From contig JAREIK010002637.1 of the NCBI GenBank assembly GCA_029783825.1, positions 1,005,514 to 1,069,513 of the forward strand: 64,000 nt of DNA, in the 5' to 3' direction. Shown one piece after another: positions 11,901 through 24,140 of the stretch. Made by a program: the position numbers and the translations under genes. The DNA is from Sapria himalayana (lineage: Eukaryota > Streptophyta > Magnoliopsida > Malpighiales > Rafflesiaceae). Each line of letters begins with the position of its first letter. Positions within the stretch are counted from its first letter, which is position 1. The notes under the pieces are model-generated. The model was given only the letters and a program-made list of their open reading frames with translations. It ran no database searches and was not told where the DNA came from.

Positions 11901-12940
11901 AGAGTAGTAATGTAAAGATATTCATTGTGTTTTTAATATTCATTATAAAAAATCATAGAAAAACTAAACTATATAATAGTAATTATATCAAATATTAAAT
12001 ATGCTATCAAAATAATTAATCATTTTGTAAATTCTACTAAACAGATTTATATGATTATAATGTTTAAGATTATCAATATATGAAAAAATATCTTAAAAGT
12101 GTTATTACGTTTAGAAATCAAGAGCATAGCTGGATAGATGCATATTCAAATTCTAGTTAGACTCTTATAATCACAGAGAAGTGATCAATCACAAGTTTTA
12201 ATATTTTTTTATGTGTAACATTAACTTTTCAAAAAAATAAAAGATATAATTATTTTAAAATTTAATACAAAGATATAGTACATAGTTAAGAATTGAGTTT
12301 CTAAACTAAAGATATATAAACCATTTATTAGAAAACCCACCAAAAATTAAGACTAAGACTAATAAGTGAATACAAATTGACACAACTATAAGTTCACATA
12401 TGAAAATTGATTGATTACAATATATAGAATATGCAAGACTCTTGTTATGCTTGTAATAATGTTATGAACATGCTTCTTCAATGTATTTTGCAAGGATATA
12501 TCATTTATATGATATTATTATTCAATAATAGAAATACAAATTTATTGACCATGACAAGCCAACTCATTATATGACTTGGACACTACTATGAAAGAGGATC
12601 GTCGGTCGTGATACTAGTATTAATAGATTTGATGGTACTAACAAGACTTAGAAAGAGGGATGATAGTATTATTTACGTATATTAATTAGAATAGCAATAC
12701 ATTAGTTTGTAGACATAGATTCAGAAGGAGAATACAATGACATTTCTCTTGGAGGCTTATCAAAAAATAACTCAAGTGGCTACAACTCTATCTAGATTGA
12801 ATTGAATTATGATGATTAGTTGCTATACTATAGCATCTTCATCACATAGTAATGAAGTGAGAGTTACGAAACCAAAAGAGATACATTGAAAGGCATGAAA
12901 TTAGTAGAGACATATTTATTCTATAAGAGATCACGATATA
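11901..12940. other. AT-rich stretch without recognisable gene
   Basis: No open frame of note and no clear element ends. The right part (from about 12540) may be Copia gag leader sequence for the relic that follows, but nothing conserved could be read. Confidence 0.4.
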
Positions 12941-13930
12941 CTTAAATTGGTTCTTCTCTGACTGCGACCACCGAAGATGTGACATTGATGATTTCTCGAA
13001 AGTATTTCAGACTTTATTCTTTGGGTACCATTGGATTAGGTGAGTCTATATCCACTACACTTTATGCTCACCATTTCACTCAAGATAGTTGGATAGTGAA
13101 TTCAAAAACTAATATTCATGATATAAATAACCATATTATTTTTACTTCTTTCATTAAATCTAGAAACTTTAATATTAACATGATCAACGATACCATAATA
13201 CAAGTTAATAAGAGACATTGATCATTTTCTTTTTATATGTATTTTATATGTAGAAGAATTTTATTATAATTTATTTTCTATTAGTTCATGATATAAACAA
13301 GATTGTTATATTATTATTTTTTTCTAATATTTTTATGCATAATCATTTTATCAGATAGAAAACTTCCCTAGAGGTTAAGCAAGATAAATTATATCAGTCA
13401 TTTTTCATAATAACCCTTCTAGATGTCTAAAAATTATTAATTCACTAATAATTCACTCTTAACTAATAAATCCTTTATTTTAAAAGCTAGAAATTTTAGA
13501 ATCAAATATTTGAGGAAAGATATATATTTATTATGATACATGTTAGCTTGAAAAACATATTAGAGTTTTCTATTTGACATATCAAAAGAGTGGTAGGAGA
13601 TAATTATTTTATTTGATTCATTTAGATATTTGGAAAATATATAGAATGATCACGTATGATGGATTAAAATATTATATTATTCTTGTAGATGATTTTCCTC
13701 AATTTACATAATTATAATTCTTTAAAAAATATTTTCAATTTTTTTATTGTTTTTGTGAAATTTTCTAAAAAAAATAAAAACTCAGGTTAGAATTTAAATG
13801 TGATATTAAGATGTTAATAAATAATAATACATTATAATATATTTATTACCAATTTTCTTATTTCTTCGAGAAACAAGATAAAATCCACTAGATATCCTAT
13901 GCTAGCACTTCTACGCATAATAAGATACTA
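12940..13930 (+). pseudogene. Copia protease-integrase relic
   Basis: The protease region at about 13090-13220 reads WIVNSKTNIHDINNHIIFTS, the Copia WI.DSGA..H.....IF.S motif with the catalytic Asp lost (DSG became NSK), followed by IIQVN. About 13610-13740 reads like LIHSDIWKIYR...GLKYYIILVDDF, the integrase segment HSDVWGP...G.KYFVTFIDD. Stops throughout. Interrupted at about 14010 by a TIR-element fragment. Confidence 0.6.
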
Positions 13931-14016
13931 AGAAGAACTAAAATCTAATTGAAATAATTAGAACATAATTACTTAATGGAAGTGTGTCGGAATTTTTTTT
14001 TGGGAGAAGTTGTGAT

Positions 14017-14110
14017 CTAAGAAGCACGGACACGGACACAGGGATAAGATACGACAGGATACGGGAACACTGCAAAATTAAAAAAAGAATAATTTTCCTA
14101 GAAATTGAAT
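14017..14110. mobile_element. single end of a GCACGGACACGG-type TIR element
   Basis: Begins CTAAGAAGCACGGACACGG and continues with GGGATAAGATACGACAGGATACGGG, matching the left end of 40591-41340 and the complement of the right end of 21657-22322. The other end is missing. Confidence 0.55.
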
Positions 14111-15067
14111 GACATGAATTGTATATATTTTCCTTTATTATCATAAATCCCACAAGATGCCTAGTTACTAATAATTATTTTGATCATTTATGTTCAACTT
14201 GTCACCCTTATTTGGCCAAACTGAAACTCAAAAATAATATTAAAAAAAATAACTTTTATTACTTGTCAATCACATCAGATAGGAAAGCATATTAGCTTTC
14301 TATGTTGCATATTAATAAGAAATTAGTAGATACATATTATATCTAATACATTGACATAGTTGGATAGTTGAATAATACTTGTTATATTCTTAGATGTTTA
14401 TTAAAGATTCACATAAGTCAAAATAAAAATAAACAAAATATCACATAATAAAAATGATTAGATGTACAATGGTCTCAATCTTGCACAGGATGGCGGAACA
14501 TGATTGAGACAACCACATGTTGAGTACTCTAATAATTAAGATAAAAAATGAAAATTATACAAGCACAACAAGACCTCACTCAAAATGGTGCATAAATATC
14601 CAAAAACCTAAACTTGAGAAAATAGAGAAATGTATATATTTTTTAAAAATTTTTATAAATATATTCATTATTAGAGCTGTTGTGGGAACATAGATTATAA
14701 CAATGATTCTGTCATGGATATTCTCTCCACAATGTGTATACACACATGCACTCACATGTGGACGACAACAAAGGGTTATGCCCCGCCTCTCTCTTCCTTA
14801 TCTAGGGTCCGCACACCATCTATCTTTGATATCTTGTGAAAAGTATACACATTTTCATTAAAATATAATACAAAACACACTACATAATATCTAAAAAGAA
14901 TACCTTATAAATACAAAGCTAACTAGATTGTATTAGTCATCAAGCAGGGTGCTTCCATCCAAACAGTAAAAAAAAGGGAAAATAAAAGAAAACAAATAAA
15001 AATCCTAAAATAAACCACAACAATGTAAAAAATATAAAATTCTCTCTAAATAAAAAAAATCATAATT
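14111..15067. other. unassigned AT-rich stretch
   Basis: No gene seen. Around 14700-14820 is a short more GC-balanced patch with CACACATGCACTCACATGTG, a near palindrome. It precedes the Copia element on the right. Confidence 0.35.
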
Positions 15068-15290
15068 ATAATAAAAGTAAGAAAAATATGGAAATTTTTG
15101 AAGAAGAAATTCTTATCTTGCATATATCTACCTTCAAAAGATCCAAGTCCTTCCTTTTACAGACTCAAACTCTTAAATTAGAAGAGACTTGAATATGAAT
15201 AGACAAATAGATATAGGAAAGATTATAAGCCTTAAAGATAAAATAAATATTATATAGGAAGAAGATAAGAGGTCATCCACAACATTTACA
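15068..15290 (-). repeat. Copia 3' LTR
   Basis: On the minus strand starts TGTAAATGTTGTGGATGACC directly after the polypurine tract. Matches 20422-20653 with gaps. The left border is approximate. Confidence 0.65.
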
Positions 15291-15991
15291 ATCTTTCCCC
15301 TTGGATGCACACTAAAATAAGATAATATAACACAGAAATTTTACTAAAAAACCATATGAGGAAAAAATATAACAAAGAAAAATAAACACAATATTTTGTA
15401 AATCTTAAAATGATGTTGGACTCAATAAAAAAACTATCTCAAGTAATTAAAATATACAAGGAAATCTGCATGTACCTCTCAAGTAAATGCACCAATAAAA
15501 CCCAATAGGAAAAACTTGAACGAAGGAACAAGAGTACAACTAGCATATATCTTGATAAGCAATGGACTTGATGATACTACTTTCCCTAATGAGTATCATT
15601 TAGACTGATCACATACTCGACACATCCTGAATTATATGTTAATTCTTGAATATTAATGATAGCAAAGCTTTGGTAAATAAATCTGAAATATTATCACTAC
15701 TCCACATTTCACTTCAATTTCATGAATTTTTAGAGTTTGTGAGTGATAAAAAAACTTTGATAAAATATGTTTCATTCTATCACCTTTGATGTATCTTTCT
15801 TTAATTTATTCGATATATGCATAATTGTCTTCATAAATTATTGTTGAAATCTTTATAATCAAAGATAACTCTCATACATTCTAAATGTGTTGCAATACTA
15901 ATCTTAATCATGCATATTCACGACTTGCTTCATGGAGTGCAATTATCTCATAGTAATTAGAATAAGTTATAATCAAAGTCTGCTTAGTTGC

Positions 15992-17560
15992 TCACCAAGA
16001 AATTATAATATTATCACATATAAATACATACTCTATTTGTGAGCAGGCATTGTGAGGATTAGAAAGATATTCAAAATCTACATAACCTTTTAGAATTGAT
16101 TCCTTTGAATAAAATAAATCAAAACTTGTAGTCCCATGAAAATAGTGTAAGATATGTTTCACTTCATTTAAGTGTATTTGAGTTGATGCAAAGTTGAATC
16201 TTGCCAACAAATTAATTGAAAATACAATATCTAGTCTAGCCTTGTATATTGTGTATAACAAAATATCAATTGTACAAAAATGACACTTCAGAATCATGCA
16301 GTACTTTATTTTCTTCTTTTAGACAAAAAAAAATCTTTCTTAGCATCAAACAATTTAACAACAATTAGAGAACTTAATGGATGTGATTTATTCATTTTAA
16401 ATCATTTCAATACTTGTTTGACATATGTTGATTGATGTACGAGAATTTTAATAGACTTATGCTCGATTTGAAGGCTGAGATAATATTTAATTTTCGTATC
16501 TTTCATCTCAAACTAATTCTTTAAATATTTAGTCATTTGTGTGAGCTCTTCAAGAATCTTAAATAAATTTACATCAATATATATTATAAGGATGACAAAT
16601 CATAATTCTAATTTATTTATAAAAATACAACATATAGAATAGTTAAAATATCCACCCTTGATCAAATATTCAATCAGATAATTATATCACATTCTTATAA
16701 ATTATTTTAATTCATATAATGATCGTCTCAACTTAATTGAGCACATATTTCTTAAATATCATGTATTTACTTGAGCCAACTGAAATTCTTCTGAGACATT
16801 CATATAAATATTATTTTCTAGCATATCATATAAATATGCAATTACTACATCCATGAGACTCATGTCTAGTTCTAAGACCGACGGACTAATCAAATATCAA
16901 AACATAATAAAATCAATCATATATGAATATATTTCTTCATAATCAATCTCAAATCATTAATACACTAATAATCACTGAGTGATTATTAGTGATTCATACT
17001 CATCTTCGTTCGACATTTTTGTGGCTACTACAAAAAAATACATCATTAATAATTCATACACTAATAATCACTTCTATATAATCTCATAATTCTCTTATAG
17101 ATATATAATTAATAAAATTTCATCATTTACAAGTACTTGTACATATTCATAATTTTTTCTCTTTAGGGACTATTACCTCTTTAGGGGTATGTGTCACCCT
17201 AAAGACATTTTTCTCTTCAAGGAAATTATTTTAAAAATGTGAGAATAGCCTTCAGAATTGCTATTTTCTTCAAAACTTGTGTTTTGTTGCCCTTTTATTT
17301 TCTTCTTCCAAAAAATTTAATCTTTTGAACTCAATGACTAATCATGCTTCAGGCACGTTATAGATGATTCATTAGTAGTAATAATAGTAATCTTTCCAAT
17401 TACTATATTGATCCTTGTTGGTTTGTCTGTAAATGATATATAGGACTTGATTACTTTAGTTATATCAATAAATACACAAGACAATCAGTTGGAAATCTTC
17501 TAAAAGTGAGTGATTCTCTGTACTTCATTTTCATAATGAATATTATGTGGATTGAGATGA
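15992..17560 (-). pseudogene. Copia RT and RNase H relic
   Basis: Minus-strand frame 16297-15992 reads IVFSINLLARFNFAST, EVKHILHYFHGTTSFDLFYS, CSQIEYVFICDNIIISW, the standard Copia sequence from RPDIAF.VNLLAR to GGTAISW. Before it, about 16500-16380, EFEMKDTK.KYYLSLQIEHK and ILVHQSTYV can be read. After it, about 15960-15880, YEIIALHEASRE continues RNase H. Stops at several points. Confidence 0.75.
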
Positions 17561-17625
17561 AACATAAATGATGCATCCCAACTACTTTTATGTTATTCCT
17601 CATTTGGCAGATTACCTCTCCCCTA

Positions 17626-18739
17626 TAGGGTGTCAAATGGGTCGTAGGTCGGATCCAACCCGAAGCCCATCACGGTTCAGGCATACCTGGCCTAGCACGA
17701 CACGATACTGTAGCTTGCCCGGGCCCATGCCAGGCGGACTCTTGGCACAAATAGTGTCGTGTCGTGCTACAGATCTTAGGCCCACGTGCCATGCTAGGCA
17801 AGACCTGTGTGTGTAGCACGTGCACACGCCACGGGCAAAGACATGCCGAGCAACACACTACAACCGATGCAGGAATGCCCAACAGAAGAGGAATGGTGAC
17901 GCCCAACGAGCAACGACAGCTAAGAGGCGAAACCTTAATTTAATTTCATCCAAGAACGGCACGATCCAACTCAAACCCAAGATGTTTTCAGGCTGCATGT
18001 TAGGGAATTGCACTTCTACGGTAATGATATTAAGATACAGAAGACAACATGAATCACAAAAAAATAAGCAATATATATCCAATCCAGTAATCTAACCACG
18101 GCAGAATCAAAAACGAAAAATAAAATACTCAAAAAAAAATAAAGTGATTTGCTAGTCGCTCAGTATGACTAACTACATCCACCAGAAAACACTTATGCGT
18201 TACAGATTAAACTCAAAAATATCTTACAGTATGCAGCACAGAACAGTCACGATAAATCATGCAGAGAGAGAGAGAGAAGGAGATGAACAATTCACCGGGT
18301 CCAAAAATAGTGACTCGAAATTAAAATTACAAAATATTTTATAATAAAAATTCACTCGGTTCATTTAACCGGAGCAGGTCGGATCATGGGACGAGTCAAG
18401 CTCTGCTCCAAAAATTTCGGCCCAATGACCGGACAATGGGATCTTCGTTATTATGCCACTGCTATATCCCCGGCCTCTTAATATTTCCTTTTCAGCACTT
18501 ACATGAAAATATTAAAACAGAAATATTTGATTATACAAACATATTATCAAAAAATAAATTACATATACAACACTGCAGGCCATGCCGAGCTTGTCCTCAG
18601 TAAATCGTGATGTGCTAGGCACGACACAGTTCTGTAGCACGATGTGCCTGACACATCACGCGAACCCAATTGGGCCTGAAAAAATGAGCCAGGCCGGGCT
18701 AGGCCAGCCCAGGCCTGGCCTGCCCATTCGACACCTATA
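17626..18739. mobile_element. non-autonomous hAT hosting a solo LTR
   Basis: Left end TAGGGTGTCAAATGGG (17626), right end TTCGACACCTATA (to 18739). Flanks ctccccta and ctcccccc agree at 6 of 8. GC-rich GCACGACACG-type subterminal repeats on both sides. Removing the LTR at 17998-18572 leaves about 540 bp without coding capacity. It lies in the Copia pol region between RT and integrase. Confidence 0.65.
17998..18572 (+). mobile_element. solo LTR (Copia-type), 575 bp
   Basis: Starts TGTTAGGGAATTGCAC and ends ATACAACA, with a perfect 5-bp duplication CTGCA at 17993-17997 and 18573-18577. Colinear with the minus-strand copy at 6283-6841. No internal sequence. A third-level insertion: solo LTR in hAT in Copia. 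Confidence 0.88.
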
Positions 18740-18749
18740 CTCCCCCCAA

Positions 18750-19640
18750 CAATGATAAATTGACCTCATCGAGATGACAACTTGCAGATATTACTCAAAA
18801 TATTTCATGTCAAAGGTTTAAGATATTTCATGATTGATGGTAAACCAAAATTAATATATATTCTCGATCAACTTTGAGGAAACATTTAGGTGCATGGTAG
18901 AAATGTAATTGAAACTTGTATGCCACATCAAAACACTTATAAATAAAAATGATTTAAATTTTGACTAAGTACCAATTGAAATGATGATTATTGGTGATTA
19001 GCAATCAATCGAATGCAAAACAATATTACAACATATAGAATGGTGTGCCCAAAGCAGAATTAGGTTACTTTGTCCTTATAACTAAAGATCGAGAAATTAA
19101 TTAGAATTGTTTGATAAAAATTTCTACTAATACATTCTATGTATGTACATAAGTAATTGAATGTTTCAACTCAATTCCAATCGACAAGCAATAATCATGA
19201 TTTTAGATGTAAATTTACTAATATTATCAAGGCGAATCTTTTTGATTGGATAATCTAAAAAATATGCTTGTTGCTTCATTATATTGGCAATGAGCCTAAC
19301 AAATGCAATATTATAAATAAATAACAAACAAACATGTAATCATCGAAATGAGACATCTATTAGCATCATATTAGTAAAATAGTACAAATAATGAATAAAT
19401 TGACTCACTTATATCTAATTGGATTCATTATAAAAATATTGGAAATTCAATAATAATTTTTTTATAAAATAGTCTAATAATCATTTTTTCTTATGAACAA
19501 GCAATACATGAATAATCACTAGGCAAAAAAACCTTAAGATTATTTAATTGATGTCCATGTGAATTTTTAATATTCATCTCATAATTGTTAATTATGGATG
19601 CCCGAGTATATCATGGAAAAGCATAAGAATATTTGAGTAA
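18750..19640 (-). pseudogene. Copia integrase relic
   Basis: On the minus strand, decayed but readable: GHP-type start with ENSHGHQLNN-like words near 19560, FALIILVNLHLKS near 19220 (for R.DNA.EFTSQ), CFGHTILYVV near 19050, SPFQLV..QNLNHF near 18960 and FGLPSIMKYLKPLT near 18840. The order follows Copia integrase through to its C-terminal part. Frequent stops. Confidence 0.65.
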
Positions 19641-19826
19641 GAGTCAGGTGGCCCGAGCATAACACGAGGCACGGCACAAAAATGTCATACCTGGACCATG
19701 GTCGTGCCAACCCTCAACACAACTCGACAATGTCAGGCTAGGGTTTCTGTCTCACATGATGAAGGAGTTGCGTCACAGCAAAGTCAACCCTTGTAGGATG
19801 ATTTTGGCCAGGGTGATCAAACCAAG

Positions 19827-19972
19827 CTAGCCTGGACCTTACCTATGCTAGCATGAAATGAACCCAAGATAGCCTTGAACTGACCCAAGCTAGCCTATAA
19901 CTAATTCAGACTAGTCTAGACTTGACCCAAGCTAGCCTGAGCATACTTGACCAGCCTTGGCACAACCCAAAT
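19827..19972 (+). repeat. 21-bp tandem repeat (about 7 units)
   Basis: Units starting CTAGCCTGGACTTGACCCAAG-like at 19827, 19848, 19869, 19890, 19911 and 19932, then a 20-bp step to 19952. Diverged about 20-30% from one another. Lies in the GC-richer insertion at 19630-20095. Confidence 0.85.
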
Positions 19973-20654
19973 TGACCTAGGCAAATGACAAGCCGACAGG
20001 TCATGCTAAGGCTACCCATTTTTAGAGTCATGCTAGCAAGGCAAGGCCCATGCTAGAAAGCATGTCATGCCGAGAACATCTAGCTCATCACCATATTAAA
20101 TTTAATTATTGTCATTATTATATAATATAATCCTAAATAGAAATAGATAATTTTTTCACCACAAGTTTCTGACTTGGAATAATATTAGTAATACATAAAT
20201 AGTCTTTATTATTTTCACATGTGGACTCAATATGATATTCATTATGATATTTGTAAAACTTAACAAATTTCTATTAGATCTGAGAAAACATAAACCTTCA
20301 TTAATATGAAATATCATGTCACATGATTACATATTAGTGACTTCCATAACTATCAATCAAGTCTATAGGACCTGAATATTATATTATTATTTGCTTCGAC
20401 TAATGTTATATGATAACATATTGTAAAAGCAAGAAAAATGTATGCGTTTAAAAAAAAAATTCTTATCTTGCATATAGTTATCTTCAAATGCCTAATTCCT
20501 GCATTTTATAAGCTCAAAATCATGAATATAAAAGACATTTACATATGAAGAGACAAATGGATATAAGGAATCACAGGCCTTAAAGATAAAAAAATAATAT
20601 TACTTAAGAATAACATGAGTAGTTATCCATCATATTATTAATAATAACGTGCAA

Positions 20655-20745
20655 GAAATCATAATCCTATATATGTTAGTAAGGGAATCATAATCCTATA
20701 TATGTTAGTAAGGGAATCATAATCCTATATATGAAAGTACAAATT
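20655..20745 (+). repeat. 29-bp tandem repeat (about 3 units)
   Basis: GAATCATAATCCTATATATG followed by TTAGTAAGG, repeated with almost no change, just outside the 5' LTR of the minus-strand Copia. Third unit diverges at its end. Confidence 0.9.
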
Positions 20746-21656
20746 AAGTACCCTCATCATAAACATAAAATAACATAAAAAAGAATAAAAATAAACAATT
20801 ACTACAAAAATTAACTAAAATAATCATGGAGGCCTAATGTGATATTTTTTTTGCGATTATTTTTGATAAAATATAAAGTTGAGGAAGATCATTTATCTTC
20901 TACATTAATTATATGGACACCTCACAAATGAAGATATGTCAAAAATACCTTAAGTATAAGTTCTTCAAAATTTTAAAAAGCATGGATTATTGAAATACTT
21001 CCTGGACACTAATATCTTTCATAAAAAACGAACTTATTTTACTAAATATATATATATATATATATATTGAATATTTTTTGTAGAACATAATTATCTAGAT
21101 AGTAGACTCATTGAGATTTCACTTGAATTGGGAGTTAGCCTAAGTCCAAACACATTTAGCAACTAATTACTACTATTGAGTACAATAAAATTATAGGAAA
21201 GCTAACTATCTATGCCAAAATGCTGCTTTTTTTATTAACCAAAATTGTTATTCAAAAATATAAAAAAATCCTATCAAATGCTCAAATTTCTCATTTAGTG
21301 GGGAGTCTAGGAGAAGTTAATATTTCAACAACTTTACTTTTAAAATTCAGAAGGATTGTGTCTCAAGAATCTCGAACCAAAATTTATCACCCTTACACAA
21401 AAATATTTGTCATCATACTGAATCATAACCTATTTTATTATTCATTAAAATAAAATAAAAAATTACTGGGATGCCAAGCATAAAGACCAAGACTAATAAC
21501 TACGTACAAAATTATGATACTAGTTATTGGGATACATTTTCCTTTGTGACTAAAATAGTCATTATTAAGTTATTATTGTTTATTGTTGCATTTTATAGAT
21601 AAATTATATATTAGCTAGAAGTAAAAAATAAATTCTTTCATAATTATCTCTAGGAC
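20746..21656. other. AT-rich interspersed repeat sequence
   Basis: No gene. A (TA)n run at 21046-21067. The segment 21240-21440 is a diverged copy of minus-strand 50890-50700 (both encode a relic ending KIYHP/HH...FVIIL.HNL), so it is a dispersed repeat of unknown class. Confidence 0.45.
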
Positions 21657-22322
21657 TTATGTTGCACGGATACGCCTAGGAACTGTCGTGTCCACGTGTC
21701 CGACACTTGGACACGGCGACACGGGTCGGACACAAATCCGTATGCGATACGCCACGTGGCGTATCTCATACGCATAGGAGACATATCAGACGCGTTGTTC
21801 AGAAACAATTGTTGTTAACAACAGACGCGTCGTTTACCAACAGACACGTTTTTACGATTCTAACGCGTCGGAAATACACTATATATTAACGATTACTCCT
21901 ACATCTCCAACAAATTGATGAGCACACCGCCGACAGTGAGTTGCCGACAAGCCGATTGCAGGAAATAGTTGTCAATTATCATTGTGTCAAACTGGGAGGA
22001 AAGGAGCACACCGCCGAGGCACCGACAATACCTAAGGTAACCTAATTCTATAAAGGGAATGGGGGGGAGGTTCGGGAGGGGGGAAGGCATTAGAGGGTTT
22101 AAATTTTTTTTACATTATTTTAAAATACAGAATTTTAAATTATTTTAAAATACAGTATTTTAAATTATTTTAAAATACATAATATTTATAATTAATAATT
22201 TTTATTTTTATTTTTATTTTTTTTATCATGACGTATCCTAGCCGTATCTGTTTCCTAATTTTTTAGAATTTGCCGTATCCCCGTATCCTGCCGTGTCGTA
22301 TCCCCGTGTCCGTGCAACATAG
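21657..22322. mobile_element. hAT-like TIR element, 666 bp, perfect 8-bp TSD
   Basis: Ends TTATGTTGCACGGATACG and, inward from the right, CTATGTTGCACGGACACGG. The octamer tctaggac is perfect on both sides (21649-21656, 22323-22330). Subterminal CGTGTCC, CGTATCC and CCGTATCCCCG repeats. No transposase. Contains a 25-bp tandem AT repeat near 22115-22185. The same family occurs at 14017 and 40591. Confidence 0.82.
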
Positions 22323-22330
22323 TCTAGGAC

Positions 22331-23520
22331 AATAAATTTATATAGAAACAACCAAATTTTATTATTCTTATAAGCATTGAAATGGTATATAAATTACAAG
22401 ATACCCTTTATGTCCTTAAGTAATCTCTTATGATGTAGTTTAATAGGTTTTTTAATACATTTATCACTTTTGACATTAGGAGATACGTGTCAGATTATTT
22501 ATATTTTTTCTAATATAGATCATGTCAGTCAGTATATGATATTAGTGATATATATTGATGATAATCTAATTAAAAGAAATGATCATATGAGTATATACCA
22601 AATAAAATTATTTTTATAATTTAAGACAAATAATTTATGACATTTTAGATATTTCTTAAGTATTGTAATCGACTATTCAAGAGATATGATCTTGCTTTTT
22701 CATATAAGATATGTATTAAATATTTTATTTTATCTCAATATGATACATATATACGTATTTATTTATCACTTGATTTGAGTACGCACTTATTGACATGTAT
22801 TAATTGCTAAATTTATTCCAAGTATATTAAAAATCATATAAAAATTAAAATATCTGATGAGGACCAAACCAAATATTACTTGTATCATTATTAAAATTAA
22901 TTTTTTTATGAATTCTCCTAAATAGACTTATATGGACATAATACATGAGATTCTCATGTATATAAAAAGAGCTCCAAGACAAAAAAAATCAATTAGAGGT
23001 CAAAGACATAAATGAGTATAGATATAAATAAAATAGTTTTTCTCCAACAATTACAAAGAAGAGATTATCCATAAAATCTTGTATTTTACTTGGAAACAAT
23101 CTTATTATTTAAAAAAATAAAATATAAATTATAATTTCTATATTTAAAATAAAAGTAAAGTATAAAATTATGATATCGATTACTTATAAATTCTTGTAAA
23201 TAGTTACATATTGCAAGAGTTTTGCTTACCAATTTAGAGATTGATGATGTTTTATTGTGACTACCACAAAATTTAGCACATTACTATCAACTAGATATTC
23301 CATGAGCAAACAAAATATTTTAAGATTGGTTACCACTTAATACAAGAAAAAAGTCATGATAATTTTATAGTTTCTACATACACATATATCAACAAATAAA
23401 TTGCAAATATGTTTACAAAAGCTCTCAGATGACTGCGAATTTTTTTCCTCTTTTCTAAGTGAGTGTTTATGACATGTACACATTGGCTTGAAAAGGAATA
23501 TTAAGATTTGGGTTAATTTT
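22331..23520 (+). pseudogene. Copia RT-RNase H relic with polypurine tract
   Basis: RT near 22540-22640 reads like VIYIDDN.IKRNDH, then LK and LRYFLSIVIDYS-like words. RNase H follows: QFMNSPK.THMDII near 22910, FYCDYHK near 23255, FHEQTKYFKI.YHLIQEK near 23300, ANMFTKALR near 23407. The end (GACATGTACACATTGGCTTG, then AAAAGGAA) is the usual Copia stop and polypurine tract, with the LTR starting near 23500. Frames broken. Upstream it is interrupted by the TIR element. Confidence 0.68.
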
Positions 23521-24100
23521 TATCTTTTTTTTTTCATTGTTTGAGAGCATCTAATATGTGAGCTGGCTCAAACTATAAATAAGTGGTTATCATATATTTC
23601 ATGTTTTTTAGGATTTCAAAAACAAAATTAATTTTTTTTATTCTCTATTCTTCCTCCTCTCCCTCTCACTTCCCAAAATAACTTAGGGCCGAACATTAAA
23701 AACCACTTCAACATGAAAAAAAAAATAGCAATCACTCAAATTTTGGATAGTGCAATTAAACTCAATTTATAAATCATGAAAAGCAATGTAATTATCTCTT
23801 TTTGATTGCAATTACCTAAATCAATCATTAAAATTTTAGTTTGTGAGATTTTTGATTGCAATTACTTTTTTTTATTGCACATAAGTTATAGATTTCTCTT
23901 TAATTTTTTAAAATAATTCAAATTATTGGTTGATCATGCTAATTATGTATATGAATAATATTCTTATTATGAAAAAAAATGAGGTATAAATCAAACAACT
24001 CAAAAAATATCTTCAACCATAGTTTCAGATAAAAGAATCTTGAAAGATTCAAATACTTTCTTTAGATAAAAATACCTTATTTTATGAGCAATATTGTGTT

Positions 24101-24140
<40 letters not shown>

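Larger units (their letters stand above)
15068..20653 (-). mobile_element. Copia retrotransposon, minus strand, degenerate but structurally complete
   Basis: Read leftwards. 5' LTR about 20653-20422; decayed iMet-type primer-binding site near 20418-20405 (TGTTATCATA for TGGTATCAGA); integrase 19640-18750; RT 17560-16300; RNase H 16297-15620; polypurine tract AAGGGGAAAGAT at 15302-15291; 3' LTR 15290-about 15068. The LTRs share ATTCTTATCTTGCATAT and the whole block up to the VTCATCCA-type start. It is split by a hAT MITE (17626-18739) and by a second GC-rich insertion (about 19630-20095). All frames are interrupted. Confidence 0.75.

Noticed and set aside
17568..18095. Open frames of 74-91 codons on both strands
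   Set aside because: They cross the boundary between a hAT MITE and a solo LTR; composition artefacts.
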